From Hysterangium stoloniferum (lineage: Eukaryota; Basidiomycota; Agaricomycetes; Hysterangiales; Hysterangiaceae): a DNA stretch of 64,000 nucleotides. Position numbers and translations under genes: made by a program. The stretch is taken from assembly GCA_015178975.1 (NCBI GenBank), contig WHVD01000253.1, positions 25,492-89,491 of the forward strand. The letters run 5' to 3'. Of this stretch, positions 1 to 12,227 are shown in pieces. Every line of letters starts with the position of its first letter. Position 1 is the stretch's first letter. Below the pieces are notes generated by a model. That model had not been told where the DNA came from and did not search any database. It saw only the letters and a list, made by a program, of their open reading frames with translations.

Positions 1-278
1 CAGCACCAGGAACATAGAATAGAGTACATCTCTAAGAATAATACTAGTTCCACATCCTACAGTGACCTCAAAAACCCTTTCCATGTTGACCCCAAATGCA
101 GTGTTTGAAGAACACCGCCTTACACCCACAAGTATACTCAGAGCTTTGAACTAATGAAATGGTGCAATAGTCGAAGAATGTAAAGGATAGGAAAATATGA
201 GTAAAATATGTAAAATATAAATGAAATAAAAGGAGTCTTTTACTACAATGAAACTGTGGTAAAAGCATACTCCTCACA
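1..278 (-). repeat. Chromovirus family-1 LTR, partial (copy A, 3' LTR)
   Basis: From about base 115 to 278 this matches the end of the LTRs at 14797-15391 and 48389-48862 (shared stretch with CCCACAAGTATAC and the terminal CTCCTCACA). It is followed at once by GTGCCCCCCAG, the plus-strand view of the G-rich tract that precedes the 3' LTR in copies B and D. The first 110 bases do not match the other family members, so the LTR is cut or rearranged here. The associated element lies on the minus strand. Confidence 0.7.
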
Positions 279-525
279 GTGCCCCCCAGTTTGAAGGGAT
301 GTGCCATACGAAGTTCTGGAAAGTTTCGAGGATGCCCCCCAGGTGTCTTGTGTGGAGCCCCCCAAACTGCAAGGTGCCAAGACCCCAGCATTCGAAGAGA
401 GGTTGGTGGGTTTAGGGGCAGTGAGGGAAGATATTGATGTGGAAAGGGGGGAAAAAAATGGATCCATTCTTTTCCTTCCAGTCCCTAGTTGAGCACTCCT
501 CCAGTCCTCGAACAGCAAATGGACT
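279..525 (-). pseudogene. C-terminal remnant of the chromovirus accessory ORF (copy A)
   Basis: A minus-strand frame carries the motif GGSTQDTWG, the counterpart of GGSSQDAWG and GGSSQEAWG at the C-termini of the accessory ORFs at 32368 and 59802. It sits in the same place, directly before the G-rich tract and the 3' LTR. The frame is disturbed upstream and is cut by the solo LTR at 526. Only the tail of the protein is recognisable; its function is unknown. Confidence 0.55.
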
Positions 526-1345
526 TGTTAGGATACACACACAGGCCGGGTTTCCAGAGAAACCCGCGGGATATCCGGTAGGACTTGGCTTCAGCTTATA
601 GGCTGCGCCCTCACTAGATCGTGTTGTCCAATTTCAAACAGACGGACGGGGATCCCGGGGAGTCCGGGCGGGGTTCGTGGGTCGTGGGTCGTAAGTCGGA
701 GGTCGTGGGTCGTGAGTCGAGTTGGTTGAGAGAGATAGATGCGCCGGAGCCCGTGGGCTCCGACTAGTGCGAGCGATGTGAATCGAGTAAGGTTTTAGAG
801 CGGAAAATATTATTAGATTACTGGGGGGAATCTAAGCTAATTTTCTGACTGGATTGTATGTACAACATCTGCCAGTTTATATAGACCATGGAGTGAATGA
901 CATACCAAATCCAGTAATGGCGAAACGAAACTAACAAAACATGAAACGGGAATAGTAAACACCAAATTGGTGTTAGGAACGGAACGGAACGGAGCGGAGT
1001 CCGAATCGTGACAAAGCATAACCCATAACGGGAAACGGAGCGGGAGCGGAGTCCTAAATCATGACAGGTCATTTGACTAAAATGGGAACGGGGCTCGATT
1101 AGAGCGGTGACGGGATTCTGAGCGGGTTCCGGTGACTGATGCGTGGGACGAAGATGGACATAGACAGAGACGGGATCCGGGGAAAGTCCGGTGACTGATA
1201 TGTGTCTTAATGAGGTTGAACGTAACGAGTCTTGACGTAATGGAGTCCGGGCGGGAAATCCTATAAACAGACGATTGGTGCTTGTAGCGTGTGGGGGCGT
1301 ACGAGTTAGTGCCCGGAGTCTGGCGGGATTTGTCCGGTCGTAACA
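526..1345 (+). repeat. Solo LTR, family 2 (copy a)
   Basis: This 820-bp LTR starts TGTTAGGATACAC and ends GGTCGTAACA. It is flanked by the perfect 5-bp duplication GGACT (521-525 and 1346-1350). It is nearly the same as the LTRs at 13454-14293 and, inverted, 36458-37276. No internal coding region is attached, so it is a recombined solo LTR. The motif GGACTTGGCTTCAGCTTAT lies about 55 bases from its start. Confidence 0.92.
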
Positions 1346-1350
1346 GGACT

Positions 1351-3480
1351 ACTCAATAGCCTTCTAGACACTGCCACATTGTCTCCTTCCAGGATGCGAG
1401 GCATTCCTCATAGTAGATGTCCTGTAGGTGGACAGGCTGTCATGTAACGTGTTGGGCAGTGCATCTTGGGGTTAGGAAGGTAAGCTATCATTAGAGTCCA
1501 TAGGAATCACCTCCTCCTTAAATGAGCACCAGAGGAGGTTCATGATGCTTCACTGTGGCCAGGTAGTGTAAGACTCAGGATTAGGATCTTCCCATGCTGC
1601 TAGTCTATGGGACCTAGCAGCATACATGATGCTGTGGCCAGGACGTATACCCTATACCCCCTATACTGCCCCCATTTGCAATATTGTGGTTCCACAACAA
1701 TCTCACAAATTAACCATTGTCATGCACAGTTAGGTTGCAGTCTGTGTTCCCGAAAGGTCTAGCCCATGGTGGGTCTAGAATGTGTCCAGAAATGCTGCGA
1801 GTAGGTGGGTGGGTCCAGAAGAAAAAGAAAAAATCACAAAATCAACTGAGTTCAGTACAATTGTGATAATGAACCCAAATACAGCACCAGAGTTGGGTGT
1901 GTACACTTTCCTCACTCCAAAACCCCAACACAGGCACACTTCTCCTGCCCCATTGAGGCTGAATTTGACATCACAAGTCAAGCCTATCAAAAGTGTGCAT
2001 CGTCGCGTACCTAATGAAAGCACACAAACTGAAATCAAAAGTCAGGTCACATGGTTCCATCCAGTTGTATCCAGTCTAGGTGTTGCCCTGCGAGTTATCG
2101 GACCTTTTGCAGCTAGTCGACCAGTTTATATGGAATGATGCAAAGTGGTTGACTCTGGACCAGGATGATGAATGAACAAATGTTGGGATGGGGCTTCAAC
2201 TGGCTTATACAGTAGAACAAGATGATAGTGTAAAATGGGCAAACAACAAGAACAATAAGACATTGGGAAATGTGGACCTTGGGTCCTGAGGGCATACCTG
2301 ACATTTTCACATAATGTGAACCATTATAAGACCATTTCTGACAAAACTTCTGACAACCTTTTGACTGTTCAACTTGGCTCATTTTCAACATTCTCAAGAT
2401 TAGTCAACTTAAACTTTGACTTGTCTTGGATTGACATCATTCTTAGGCCATAAAATAGTCATAAACTAACAATGAAAGGTATAAAAAGGCAACAAAGGAG
2501 CAAGTGAGGACAGTCAGAAAATCTGTACTTAGTCCTTCCACCTCTGTATTATCTAATCATTGAACTTTTCTGAGACCTTTCTGACAGAATCATCTGTAAA
2601 CCATCATCTCCTAGCATAGCCTCACACTTTATCATCAGGGCAAATTGATACTTCATCAAAAGAGGCATTCAAAATTTGGACTTAGTCAAGAAAATTCAAT
2701 TCATGTCAATGATACATCTTAATGTTATCACATAAGGACCAGAGACAAATGTTGACCAGACTTTGTGAGGGATAAGAATTGGGTTCTGAGTCAGGGCTGA
2801 AATTGAGGGTGGATATTGGTTGCAAAGTCAGAGCAAAGATATGCAGAGGTCCTAATAATTAGGAAAACAAGTCCCAGCTCAACTACAGCATAGAAATTTT
2901 ATATTTCTTGCCATTATTTCTTGCTATATCTGAAACATATCATCTAATCTTTGATTTGTTAAAATATAGGGCTGTGTGAGCATGCATAAGGTGCCACACT
3001 GGCAATTTGCCACCCTATTGTTCTTTTGAGTTTGGCTTAACTCTTTGTTGCCATACGTCTATTGTTCTCAAGGTGTATATAACTAGTATAGATTTCTTGT
3101 ACTTACACTATCCATTTGCCTCCTACGAGACACAGAAGGTCAAATGGAAATTATATTATTGCTTGAGATTCATGAGCTTTAAGATCTTATTTCAACATGA
3201 TTGCAGTTAATTTAAATAACTAATAGTTTTGCTCAAATTAGGCAAAACATGTTCACACTATCATGCTACTTTCCCAAAATGGCAGACTTGCCTAATTAGG
3301 AAGGTTAGAGCATGCACGCATTATAAAACTAAATTTTATAGAAAAATGAGAAATATAATCTGCAAAGTGGGAGAAAATTAAATCAAAACACTTGTCAATA
3401 TGAGGTAGCGCCTGGTATTGTGAACATGGAGACCTCATTATGCGTATACAATTCATATCAAAATATTGAATTTTTATTCA
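1351..3480. other. Degenerate repeat sequence, no gene recognised
   Basis: This stretch is AT-rich and mostly poor in CpG. Bases of about 2270-2800 resemble 10310-10413 plus 11168-11500 (shared runs such as TCATAAAATAGTCATAAACTAA and the repeated phrase for GACCATTTCTGACAAAACTTCT), so it is an old dispersed repeat. The short frames at 1775-2138 look like chance. The first part may still be internal sequence of copy A, but I cannot show it. Confidence 0.4.
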
Positions 3481-4794
3481 AATTAATACCTTTTGTACAA
3501 CAAGTAGACGAGGTTGAAAACATTGCACTAGTCGCGCAGCCGTTCGTGCCAAATTCTCATCATGATCAACCCGCTAGCTCCTAGGCGAGCCACCCCACAT
3601 CAGGGATTTGGGAATGTCTACACCCATTATGTAAACTCCCTAGCCTTCCTAGATCTATCGTAAGCTTTTATACCGACTAGTAAATAGGGATCTCGCGAAA
3701 GTAGTGTGTCTAGCCGTGTCTAGCCGAGCTAGCTAGCTAGCTCTCCTAGATGGCTCTAGACAATATAGACGGCATACTTACTGATCTTCCCACTTTCCTG
3801 ATGCAGCGACTTCATCTAAGTTCACTAGCGTGGTTCAATATCCTAGACAAATTGTAACTATATGGTCTGGGCGCTCTAGGTAATCTATATAGTAACTAGA
3901 TTTTTTCTAAACGGGGCAGTGCCCCATCTGGGCCATCGGGCGCCTCACAAGTGTTACCAGTTCCCATGGAAACCTAAGAGAGCCCCATCTTCTAGACGTT
4001 TACACGATAAGATTGCAGTTCGAGTTTAATACTACTACCGCGCCCTGGATTGGGACAAAAATCCAGACTCAAAACTTTTATTTTGGAAATGTGCTCAGTC
4101 AACGCTAGTTTACAAGGAAAGGACAAGAAAGCGCAGGTGGGACGACAATCAAAATGACAAGGGAAGAAAGGGTACGGATAGCAAATGGTCACAATCGACG
4201 GAACCTGTATCAAAAAGAGGTGAACCAACCGGAAACAACATCATATTTTTGGCTTACCGAAAGGCTCTACCAACGATCGGGCAGTGTACCTTTACAGATA
4301 TCACTGCAATCCGCAAACGGCGACAGGCATGCAAAATAGCGTCCATGGATAAATTCAGCTGATACTCAAATGAGATTTCAAAAGGAATTATCCTTTTGTG
4401 GAAATATGAATTAAATACTGCCGACGATGCAATGCAACTGATTGAGCTCACCGTAAGAAACACTAAATGATCGGGCAGCGATATCCACAATATCGCTGCC
4501 GCATGCAATCATGTAACCATATGAAGGGTTGACAAGCTATTGAGAGACCGACTTCAGTTTATCAACTAAAATATGTAGGCAAAAACTTACCAGAGAGCCA
4601 GACGGGCCGATCAAACACCATTTAGTGATGTAAAAATCGATTGAGACCAGATCTGAAATCCGCAGACAAAAAGACGATCCAAGAAGATCATAAACCAAAA
4701 CCAAAACAATAAAAGGGACGGCATAGTGGTGAGGATAAATATGACGGTTCACATAAGCCAGACAAAACACGGCTGGAAACAGTGTGGGAGGAAA
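3481..4794. other. Intergenic sequence with normal CpG content
   Basis: CpG is much more frequent here than in the repeats on both sides, which suggests non-transposon DNA. I see no protein I recognise. There is a short AGCT run near 3728-3742 and the phrase TGTCTAGCC is repeated just before it. The part next to 4794 is probably the 3' region of the minus-strand gene that ends there. Confidence 0.35.
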
Positions 4795-5945
4795 CTAGTC
4801 TCCAAGCCACAACCCCTTCATCCTCGCAGCAAGTCCAAGATACTTCTCAAATGCAGGAAGGTAACACGGGCCATTGTAAGAGAGGGCGGGATCTTGCCGA
4901 TTCATTCCATTGTCATCCATCTCCACATCATCATTACCCATCAAGGAGCCCGAGTCGGAGTCGGAGTCGCTGTAGTTCGAACTAGTGTCAGACGATGGAT
5001 AGTAGTCCTTAGAAGACCACACAGCGGGGCGAAGGCGGCAGTTGATATCGGGGTACGGGGTATCGACATATTCGCCCTCCGTGGCGGTCATGGTATTCCG
5101 ACTGAGAGACTCCAACACCGCGAGCGGTCGTCCGTTGCAGGAGAGGACGCGGTCATTGACGGGCCTGGTGATAGGATAGCGACGGTAGGCGAGGAAGGGA
5201 CCCGTTGCGTCAGGAGACTGATGACAATAATCAACACAGTCATAGATTAGTCTTAATAAAACACATTACTTTCGCAGACGCGGCAGCATCACGTCCGCAC
5301 CTAGAGCTGACGATCTTGTGATCGGTACTTTCGGCGTCCGTGCCGGCAGGTGGTGATTTAGAACGAGAAGCTCGCTTTTTGTAGGGGGCGAGCTTCTGAC
5401 GGGCCTGCGTGTTTCTTCTATTGCGCGATCGGGTTCTCCTATCGTAGGAGTCGTCCGTATCGGAGTCTCTCTCCGTAATCCTGAAATGGGTGCAGAGTCA
5501 TTAGCATAGAAACGTGACTAGTGAGGAGAATGGGAAACGGACAAATTGAGCGTCTTCAACTTGGTAATGCACTGCGAGAGAGGACATTGGTGAGATAAAT
5601 GAGTGTACTGCAATGTCGACTAGCGCTTACTGCATCAATGCAAGACTGAGAGGACGCGGCCCTATATATAGCAGGTAGCGTCAGTGATATATATATGGTT
5701 AAGCACTAGTGAATCTTACAAATGCATGTTGTCAAAATCAGCCACAAACTGATGGAGGGTATGAGCGAACGTATATGAGATATCATTTGACGACGTACAC
5801 TCTCAATCAGAGCCTGATCGACGTCAGGGTATTTGGTGGTGATATCCTTCACCACACGCGTCTTGCGGAACGGGCGTCCCTGGGGTGAAAAGGCAAGGTG
5901 CTGAGTAAGAGAGGACGAAAGGGTTCCTAGATCGAGTGCAGACAT
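4795..5945 (-). CDS. Probable spliced host gene of unknown function
   Basis: The minus strand gives a coherent multi-exon reading. The likely start is the ATG at 5945-5943 (MSALDLGTLSSSLTQ). A middle exon around 5480-5270 is rich in Arg, Ser and Lys (RTRSRNRRN, then LAPYKKRASRSKSP), like a nuclear localisation or RS-type region. It is bounded by a TTTCAG acceptor. The last exon, about 5220-4795, contains YPSSDTSSNYSDSDSDSGS, then an acidic stretch, and ends LAARMKGLWLGD before a stop. Exon borders between 5880 and 5480 are uncertain. Codons favour C at the third position and CpG is not depleted, unlike the nearby repeats. I do not recognise the family. A disordered, charged nuclear protein is a guess. 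A related fragment sits inside the large element at 26488-26690. Confidence 0.55.
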
Positions 5946-6105
5946 CTTGAGTGCTTGGGTATGAGGCTGGGGGAAATCGATGGTGGTGGTGGTGAAAAGA
6001 CAAAGAGCGGAGCTCCGTAGACGCCTAACATCCCTTTTATACTCTTTAAGGGTCGAAGCCGTCACAATTTCTATTGAAGACCAGATGACAAGGCGAATCA
6101 AAGTT

Positions 6106-6610
6106 TCAGAAGAGTCCCCGAAAACTCCTGAGAATAATGATCATATTTGATATTTTCGAAGATTGGTAGGAAATAGAAAAAAAAAAGGCTGAAACATTGT
6201 TCTCCAACTTCATGTGACTTACATCAACCAGTGCTAGTGTCACAATATCATCCAATACAAGGAAAATGACAGGTAGAGCATCAGCGCAATGAGCAGAGAC
6301 GATCCTTAACGTGTCACAGCGGCGGTTGGTCCGAACATAGTCCGCCAAAATGAGAAATCATGCGCAAGAGCTGTATAAATATTGGGTACGACATCAGGAT
6401 ATAATGAGCAAGCTCCAAAAGATATAAATAAAATTGGATGTGGTTTGGGAAGAAAAGTATCGCAGTAGACGTCACAGGATGATTCCCCAGAGGTAGGTAT
6501 TGGAATGGAAGGAGGACCGAACAAACAAACACATTGAGGAGACCCCGATTGTGTTCGGGTTGCCAATTGACAGTGGACACAGCGACACATCGTCGCTGCA
6601 TTGATTTCAA
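6106..6610 (-). other. Unassigned minus-strand open frames
   Basis: Three overlapping minus-strand frames of 80-98 codons lie upstream of the 4.8-6 kb gene. They might be exons of a divergent neighbour or its 5' region. None has a recognisable motif, and no convincing splice pattern joins them. They are listed because CpG is retained here, in contrast to decayed repeats. Confidence 0.2.
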
Positions 6611-6619
6611 ATTGTATCG

Positions 6620-8074
6620 CTAATCTGAAACTGACACTTGCTATTGAACAAAAAATTGCTCCCGTTGTATATCCTAGTGGGTTTTAAAGTTTCCGAATCA
6701 ATGTATAAGCAATGCAATTCTTGGGAGTATACAGCCTAGATTTCGTGACCTCAGTTTCTTCAACAGGGCTAAGCAGCAGCGTCATTCGTCATCGTTCAGA
6801 GGAAGCCAAATGGTGTGTTGTGCCCTCCCCGCTGACTAAGCCCCACCACATTCGGAAGGCGTTGCAACACAACGTTTCTCGCTAAGGTTTGATTTCCCTC
6901 ATGTATCTGCTACTCCTCTTATACCTATATATCCACTACACACTAGGGAATGGCTCATGTATTGACATATCGATGTTTTTATTTGACGTGAACCGGAAGT
7001 CCCTCGCCACTATAGTTTCATGGCCACTTTGACATCAACCTTCGCTTCAATTGTAATTTATGGTGGAAAAGCAGTCAGAGGATCGATTATGTACCTGTCG
7101 CTCATGGGCGTCATCGATGAGCACACTGTAGAGCCGTGCCTCACAAACACAATCGACTCTAATATTACTTCCCCATAAACAGTACTGTGTCTAGCTGTAG
7201 AAGTGTATTCTCTTAGCATACATATGCTTACTATGGAAATTGTCTCTTCACCTGATGCTCAATGAGATATATCATGCCAGTCCTCGCATCCCTCTTGTAT
7301 CATTGCATTTTGTTCTTCGTCCGCCAGTCGTGTTTTCTGTCTAAAACGGACTTACAGTAATTCACCACCAGACTGCTCTCTCATCCGTACCCATGTCACG
7401 GAAAAATTGATCAGCAGCCGCAAGCAAGCCATTCCTTTTGCATGCGGAATGTCATCCATACTGCCACTGGCCTTCCCACTTGCCATGGGGTTTGAGGTAT
7501 GTATGCCCCTGCAAGACGAGAATTGTGACACATTAGAAAAGTGAAAAAGGGTAGTACTCAGAAGTTGTGGGCATTAGGTCCGATCTGAGAGTGCATCCGA
7601 CAAACAGACAAAATATCGATCCCATGGTTTGGAGGGTATCCCTGACCTGCATTCATGACCAGTCAAGTCAGTTCAGGTTGTTGATGGAGTGAAATTCTAA
7701 GTGATGTTCGAATTTATATTTATATTTATATTTATATTTGAATATTCAGACTATACATTAATAATGGATTAATGCTAAAGTAAAAGTCTTTTGATCTAAA
7801 TGTGTGACTATCCAGCAGCAAAAATTCCGATTACAAAGTGGGATGACAGTCTCCCCAAAAATATAACTTCCAAAGAAGAGAGAAGTGGTTGCTGCCATCA
7901 TGGCAATGCAGATTATGCAGACATCTCATTTGGGTATTTGTTGGGATATTTTCTTCTAACAAAGCCAAATTATGTACACTGTCAAGCTCAGAGAACACAA
8001 GTGTTCATGTAGTACATTTACTCTTTAAATTTTTTAAATGCAGAACAGGTGACTCAGATAGTGACAAAACATGG
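6620..8074. other. Intergenic sequence with a short AT microsatellite
   Basis: No gene recognised. A 6-bp microsatellite of the type TTATAT occupies about 7711-7740. The plus-strand frames at 7800-8080 are short and have no motif. The right end borders the LTR-like sequence that starts at 8075. Confidence 0.4.
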
Positions 8075-8720
8075 TGTTAAGCTCTGGGCTTACAGGTGGG
8101 TCTCCAGAGGAAACCTGTAGATAATCTGGGTGGCAGGTAGGACTTGGCTTCAGCTTATGTGCTGTGCCCCTCACACAATTGTCATGTCCAACTTCAAATG
8201 GGGGAAAATGGGAATCCTGGGAGGGCCAGGATTGTGCAAGGTTGGGGGTGGGAGACCTGGGGTTCTGAGAATATGCTAAGTTAAGTTGGAACACCCACAG
8301 GCTCTGGGAACATGCTGGGACTGGGTTCTTAGAGTGAGAGGTAAAAGATAAGTTGATTTTCTGATCAGATTGTAAGTACATGTTTGAATAGACTATATAG
8401 AGCTAGAGATTATTGTATTGAGTGAGACAATAAGACAAAACCACAACTTTAGTGGATCAAATTTACAGTATATCCAGCCATGCCACTGGCTGAACCATCA
8501 TTGTGTCAGTGAGTGGCTTCTGGTTTATGCACTATGATAAATAACAGTGTCAATGCAACACTTGAATACCAGGATATTGCTGAGACACAACATTTCAATG
8601 TTATTAACTTAGAAAACTGCAATCCAATTTAGGCACACCTCTCTTATTCCAACACAGAATGATGCTTGGGTTTAACCCAACTCAAGGCACTGTGGGCTCT
8701 CTAGACTCTGCCAATATCCA
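8075..8720 (+). repeat. Old LTR related to family 2, CpG-depleted
   Basis: It begins TGTTAAGCTCTGGG and carries GACTTGGCTTCAGCTTAT at 8141-8158, then an order of short blocks like family 2 (for example TTTTCTGATCAGATTGTAAGTACA, compare TTTTCTGACTGGATTGTATGTACA in family 2, each cited only as position 8350-8372). The right end is uncertain because no terminal ACA is seen. Nearly all CpG has been lost, as expected for an old methylated copy. Confidence 0.55.
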
Positions 8721-8747
8721 TGGTCTAGATGTTACTTCAATTATGTC

Positions 8748-9470
8748 TGTTACGACCGTGTCGCAGCCATTCGGTCCCGAGGTTATTGCCACCTATCAAT
8801 GATTCAAGTTATCGCTCAAGTCACCACATTGGAAACCATTGCCCCCAATGCTGACGTATGCTTTCATGGTGATCAAACTCCATTTACACCCACGTCAAAA
8901 TACTTGTATTATCTGGTTAAACTTTTGATATGTCCCTTTTATTATGTTGATCTGTTCTATCCTACATTTCACATATGTCTATCTATATTTGTAGTCCTCT
9001 AACTATTTCCTTTTACCATAATTCCACTCTCAGTTATCATCGGCCTCCAAACTAATCATAAACTTCCCGTTCCTAGTCGAACTTATTGTTAATACCGTTT
9101 TCCGCCTTTCTCCCCATTAGTATTTTCTAGACGCCTGTTACTTGTATATGAACCCGCTGTAGTTGTAGTTACTAGGCAATCATAATATCGACTCAGAATA
9201 CCCTCATACGTCTGTAACAGTCTCATACTAAGGATCCCCTCATCCGCCTTCGCATGTGCTCACCCACTCCTGGCCCCAACCCCTTGGGACTTATCCCTCG
9301 ATCTCAATCGGTATCTTTCCAAAAGGAACTTGTTAGGACTAGTCTCCGCCCACCCAAAATTTAAGGACACTCAACGGACATTTGCAAGGGTGCAGCACAT
9401 AAGCTGAAGCCAAGTCCTTCCGATCGGTCCCTGTCAGCCACTGACAGTAGTCAGTTTTCAGTTCTTAACA
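8748..9470 (-). repeat. Solo LTR, family 4
   Basis: This 723-bp LTR reads TGTTACGACC to TTCTTAACA on the plus strand, and its conserved inner motif is reversed at 9398-9417, so its orientation is minus. It is flanked by the perfect 5-bp duplication ATGTC (8743-8747 and 9471-9475). It matches, inverted, the interrupted LTR that starts at 11734. CpG sites are partly retained. Confidence 0.88.
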
Positions 9471-10413
9471 ATGTCAATGACAACAACTTTCATTGATGAT
9501 GGCTTAGACCAAATTTGTATGCAACTGAGATTGGAGGTGGAAGACCTGTGTAAATCAGTGGAACAGACAGACTCACTTCCCCTGTGTGCTATTAATCACC
9601 GGATACCACTAAAGGAGAATAAAATGTACTGGTGGCATCCTAGCAAATATCCAGAGGTTGTTGAACACCTCTGGCAAGAGAAATGAGACAGTTACCTGCA
9701 GATGGAAGGTGGTGGTTCCACAGTGGTCGAAATGCAGGCTCATTGTCACAATGAAACCAGGGCTGGATGGTGAGGTACAAATTTGAGCTGTAATAGACAA
9801 GTGTGAGCAGAACAATAAATATGCATGTTGTTTTCACCAATTTCACCCAGTGGCAACTCATGCACATAAACATGTATACTCTCCCATCAGCACCTAGCCA
9901 TGGTTATCCTGGCTTGATTCCACTTCCCATAGTTTTGGGCTTATTATAACCTCCATCTCATGCCTTCCTTGGCTTGAGTATGACCTGGGTCCTTCTTGTT
10001 GAGTGGAGTCTACTCTAATATTAGCTCAGATGTTCAATGAAGTGATGTGAACAACTGAGGGCAGAGGAGAGGAGACACTTGAATTGGACTAAATACCCAC
10101 AGATTCATGCCAACAGAAGGGATATTGCTTCTTGTTGGACATCATGTAAAATCTTGCCATGATCTTCTCTATCACAGCATTTGGTTCTGATGTGAACTTG
10201 AAAAAATACCTTTTTCTTTATATTTTCATCCTATTCCTGAGAGGTGAGAATATGCTCTATACACAGCAACACATCCTAGCAACTTAACATTTGATCATCA
10301 GTGGAAATTTCAGCAAAACCTTCACATGGGGTATCACAACCATTACAAGACCATTTCCAACAAAACTTCTAACAACCCTTCAACACTTTGACTTGACTAT
10401 CTTTCAACATTCT
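9471..10413. other. CpG-poor dispersed repeat, left part
   Basis: This segment continues at 11168 after removal of the solo LTR at 10414-11162. It is related to 2113-2930. A 71-codon plus frame at 9471-9686 begins next to the target duplication but shows no known motif and probably is not a gene. Confidence 0.4.
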
Positions 10414-11162
10414 TGTTAGGATCACACCATTCTGGACCCCCACAACTCATCTTTCACTAGTAGATCATCATCATCTCATTATTGGTATCCCCACCCTCAT
10501 CATTACCCCTCACAGCACCCCTGATACTTGTTTATATTATGCTCAAGCTCCCTAGTCCCCTGTCCTGTCTCTGTCCCATCCACTCCTCCATTTTCCATCC
10601 CACATATATACCTCATTTGCCGCCTCACATCCCCCTAGTATTGTTCTTTTAGTATTGTACAGTTGTCCCTATTTCCCCCACCTTGTCATCACTTCCTTTT
10701 GATCTGTTTGACACTTCACTTCTATGATTGGCCTTCCAATCATCCATTTTCATAATAGTATAAATCTTCTTCATGTATACTACAGTTCTCCAGTTCAAAA
10801 ATCAATTTAGATTACCCCCTCTTAGTTTTAGTCCCCTCCTCTCATCATTATATGTACCCTTAGAAGGCATCTTTGGCAAGCCATGATTCCTTATCCTTCA
10901 ACTCTTAGTGATTTGGCCCTGTGGTCGATTGAGCTAAGTGTTGATTTATACTGTACTAACCACTCTGTTTGAAATACTGGAGCACCCTGACAGTTCATGC
11001 AAGGGTGCAACACATAAGTTGAAGCCAAGCTCCACTTCAGTTATAGAGTTGGACCTCCTGACTAGTACAATCTCTATGTATCATCAGCCCCCCAATTAAC
11101 TGGTTTCCCTTCATCGGCCCTCCAACTAGAGCATTTCCCTCCTCCCAGCTTAGATCTTAACA
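10414..11162 (-). repeat. Solo LTR, family 5
   Basis: The 749-bp LTR runs from TGTTAGGATCACACC to AGATCTTAACA and has a perfect 5-bp duplication ATTCT on both sides (10409-10413 and 11163-11167). The conserved GACTTGGCTTCAGCTTAT-type motif is present in reverse near 11013-11032. It splits an older dispersed repeat. Confidence 0.88.
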
Positions 11163-11167
11163 ATTCT

Positions 11168-11733
11168 GAACATTATTCAACATAAACTTCAACATGTCTT
11201 GGATTGACATCATGTATTATGTCATACATGATATCATTCTTAAGTCATAAAATAGTCATAAACTAATGTTCAAAAGCATGAAAAGGCAACAAAAGGGCTG
11301 AGGGATGGCAGTCAGAAAATCTGTACTATTGTCCATTACCTATTCAGTGTATTACTATTTGTTGTAACCCTTTAAGACTTTATTTGACATATCAATTCAT
11401 GAGCCCTCTGTGTCCTAGTTAGCCTCTCACTTCATCTGCAGGACAAATTAATATTCCATTGAAAGAGGCAATTTTGTATTTGACAGAGCTGAAGACATTC
11501 AATTACTACCTTGATATTTGTCAAGAAAATGTCAAGAAAATTTGATTTGTGTCATGGGGGAAATAAGGTCACTCCAATAAATAAGGAACAGAGAAATCTG
11601 AATAAATCTATTGTAACCAATATGTATATGGTCTGAACCTGCACATGACACAATTTCAGGCAAATCATGCTCTTTTAATTACTCATAACTGTTCACACAC
11701 AAATCAGATAATAATGGGCATTCACTCACAGAC
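11168..11733. other. CpG-poor dispersed repeat, right part
   Basis: Continuation of the repeat at 9471-10413. The match to 2400-2550 is visible in the blocks around GACATCATTCTT and CAGTCAGAAAATCTGTACT. No coding sequence recognised. Confidence 0.4.
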
Positions 11734-12227
11734 TGTTAAGAACTGAAAACTGACTAATGTCGGTAGGCCGATGGGAACCAATTGGAAGGACTTGGCTTCA
11801 GCTTATATGCTGCACCCTTGCAAATAACCGTCAGGTGTCCTTAAATTTCGGATGGGTGAAGACTAGTCCTAATGAGTACCTCACGGTGAGTTACCAATCG
11901 GGACTGAAGGATAAGTTGAGTGTCAGGCCAAGGGTTGGGGACCTAGAGTGGGTGAGCACACATGAAGGCAGAGAACGGAATACTTAGTGTAAGACTTCTA
12001 GAGATGTATGTGGGTGTTCTGAGTCGATATTCTGATTGCCTAGTAACTGCAACTACAGCAGGTTCATATACAAGTTATCAGCATCATCTAGAAAATACTA
12101 ACTAAGGAAAGAGCGGAAACATTATTTGACAATAAACTTGACTAGGAATGGGAAGGTTATGATAAGTTTGGAGGCCATGATTAACTGAGAGTGGGATTAC
12201 GAGAAAAGGAAATAGTCTGAGGGTTAC

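Noticed and set aside
1782..2138. 118-codon plus-strand frame
   Set aside because: It overlaps an equally long minus frame, has no motif and lies in an old repeat.
4726..5250. 174-codon plus-strand frame
   Set aside because: Antisense to the last exons of the minus-strand gene, which has the better composition and splice signals.
8743..12227. LTRs at 8748-9470 and 11734 as the two ends of one retrotransposon
   Set aside because: They are inverted to each other, and the first has its own perfect target duplication, so they are separate solo LTRs.
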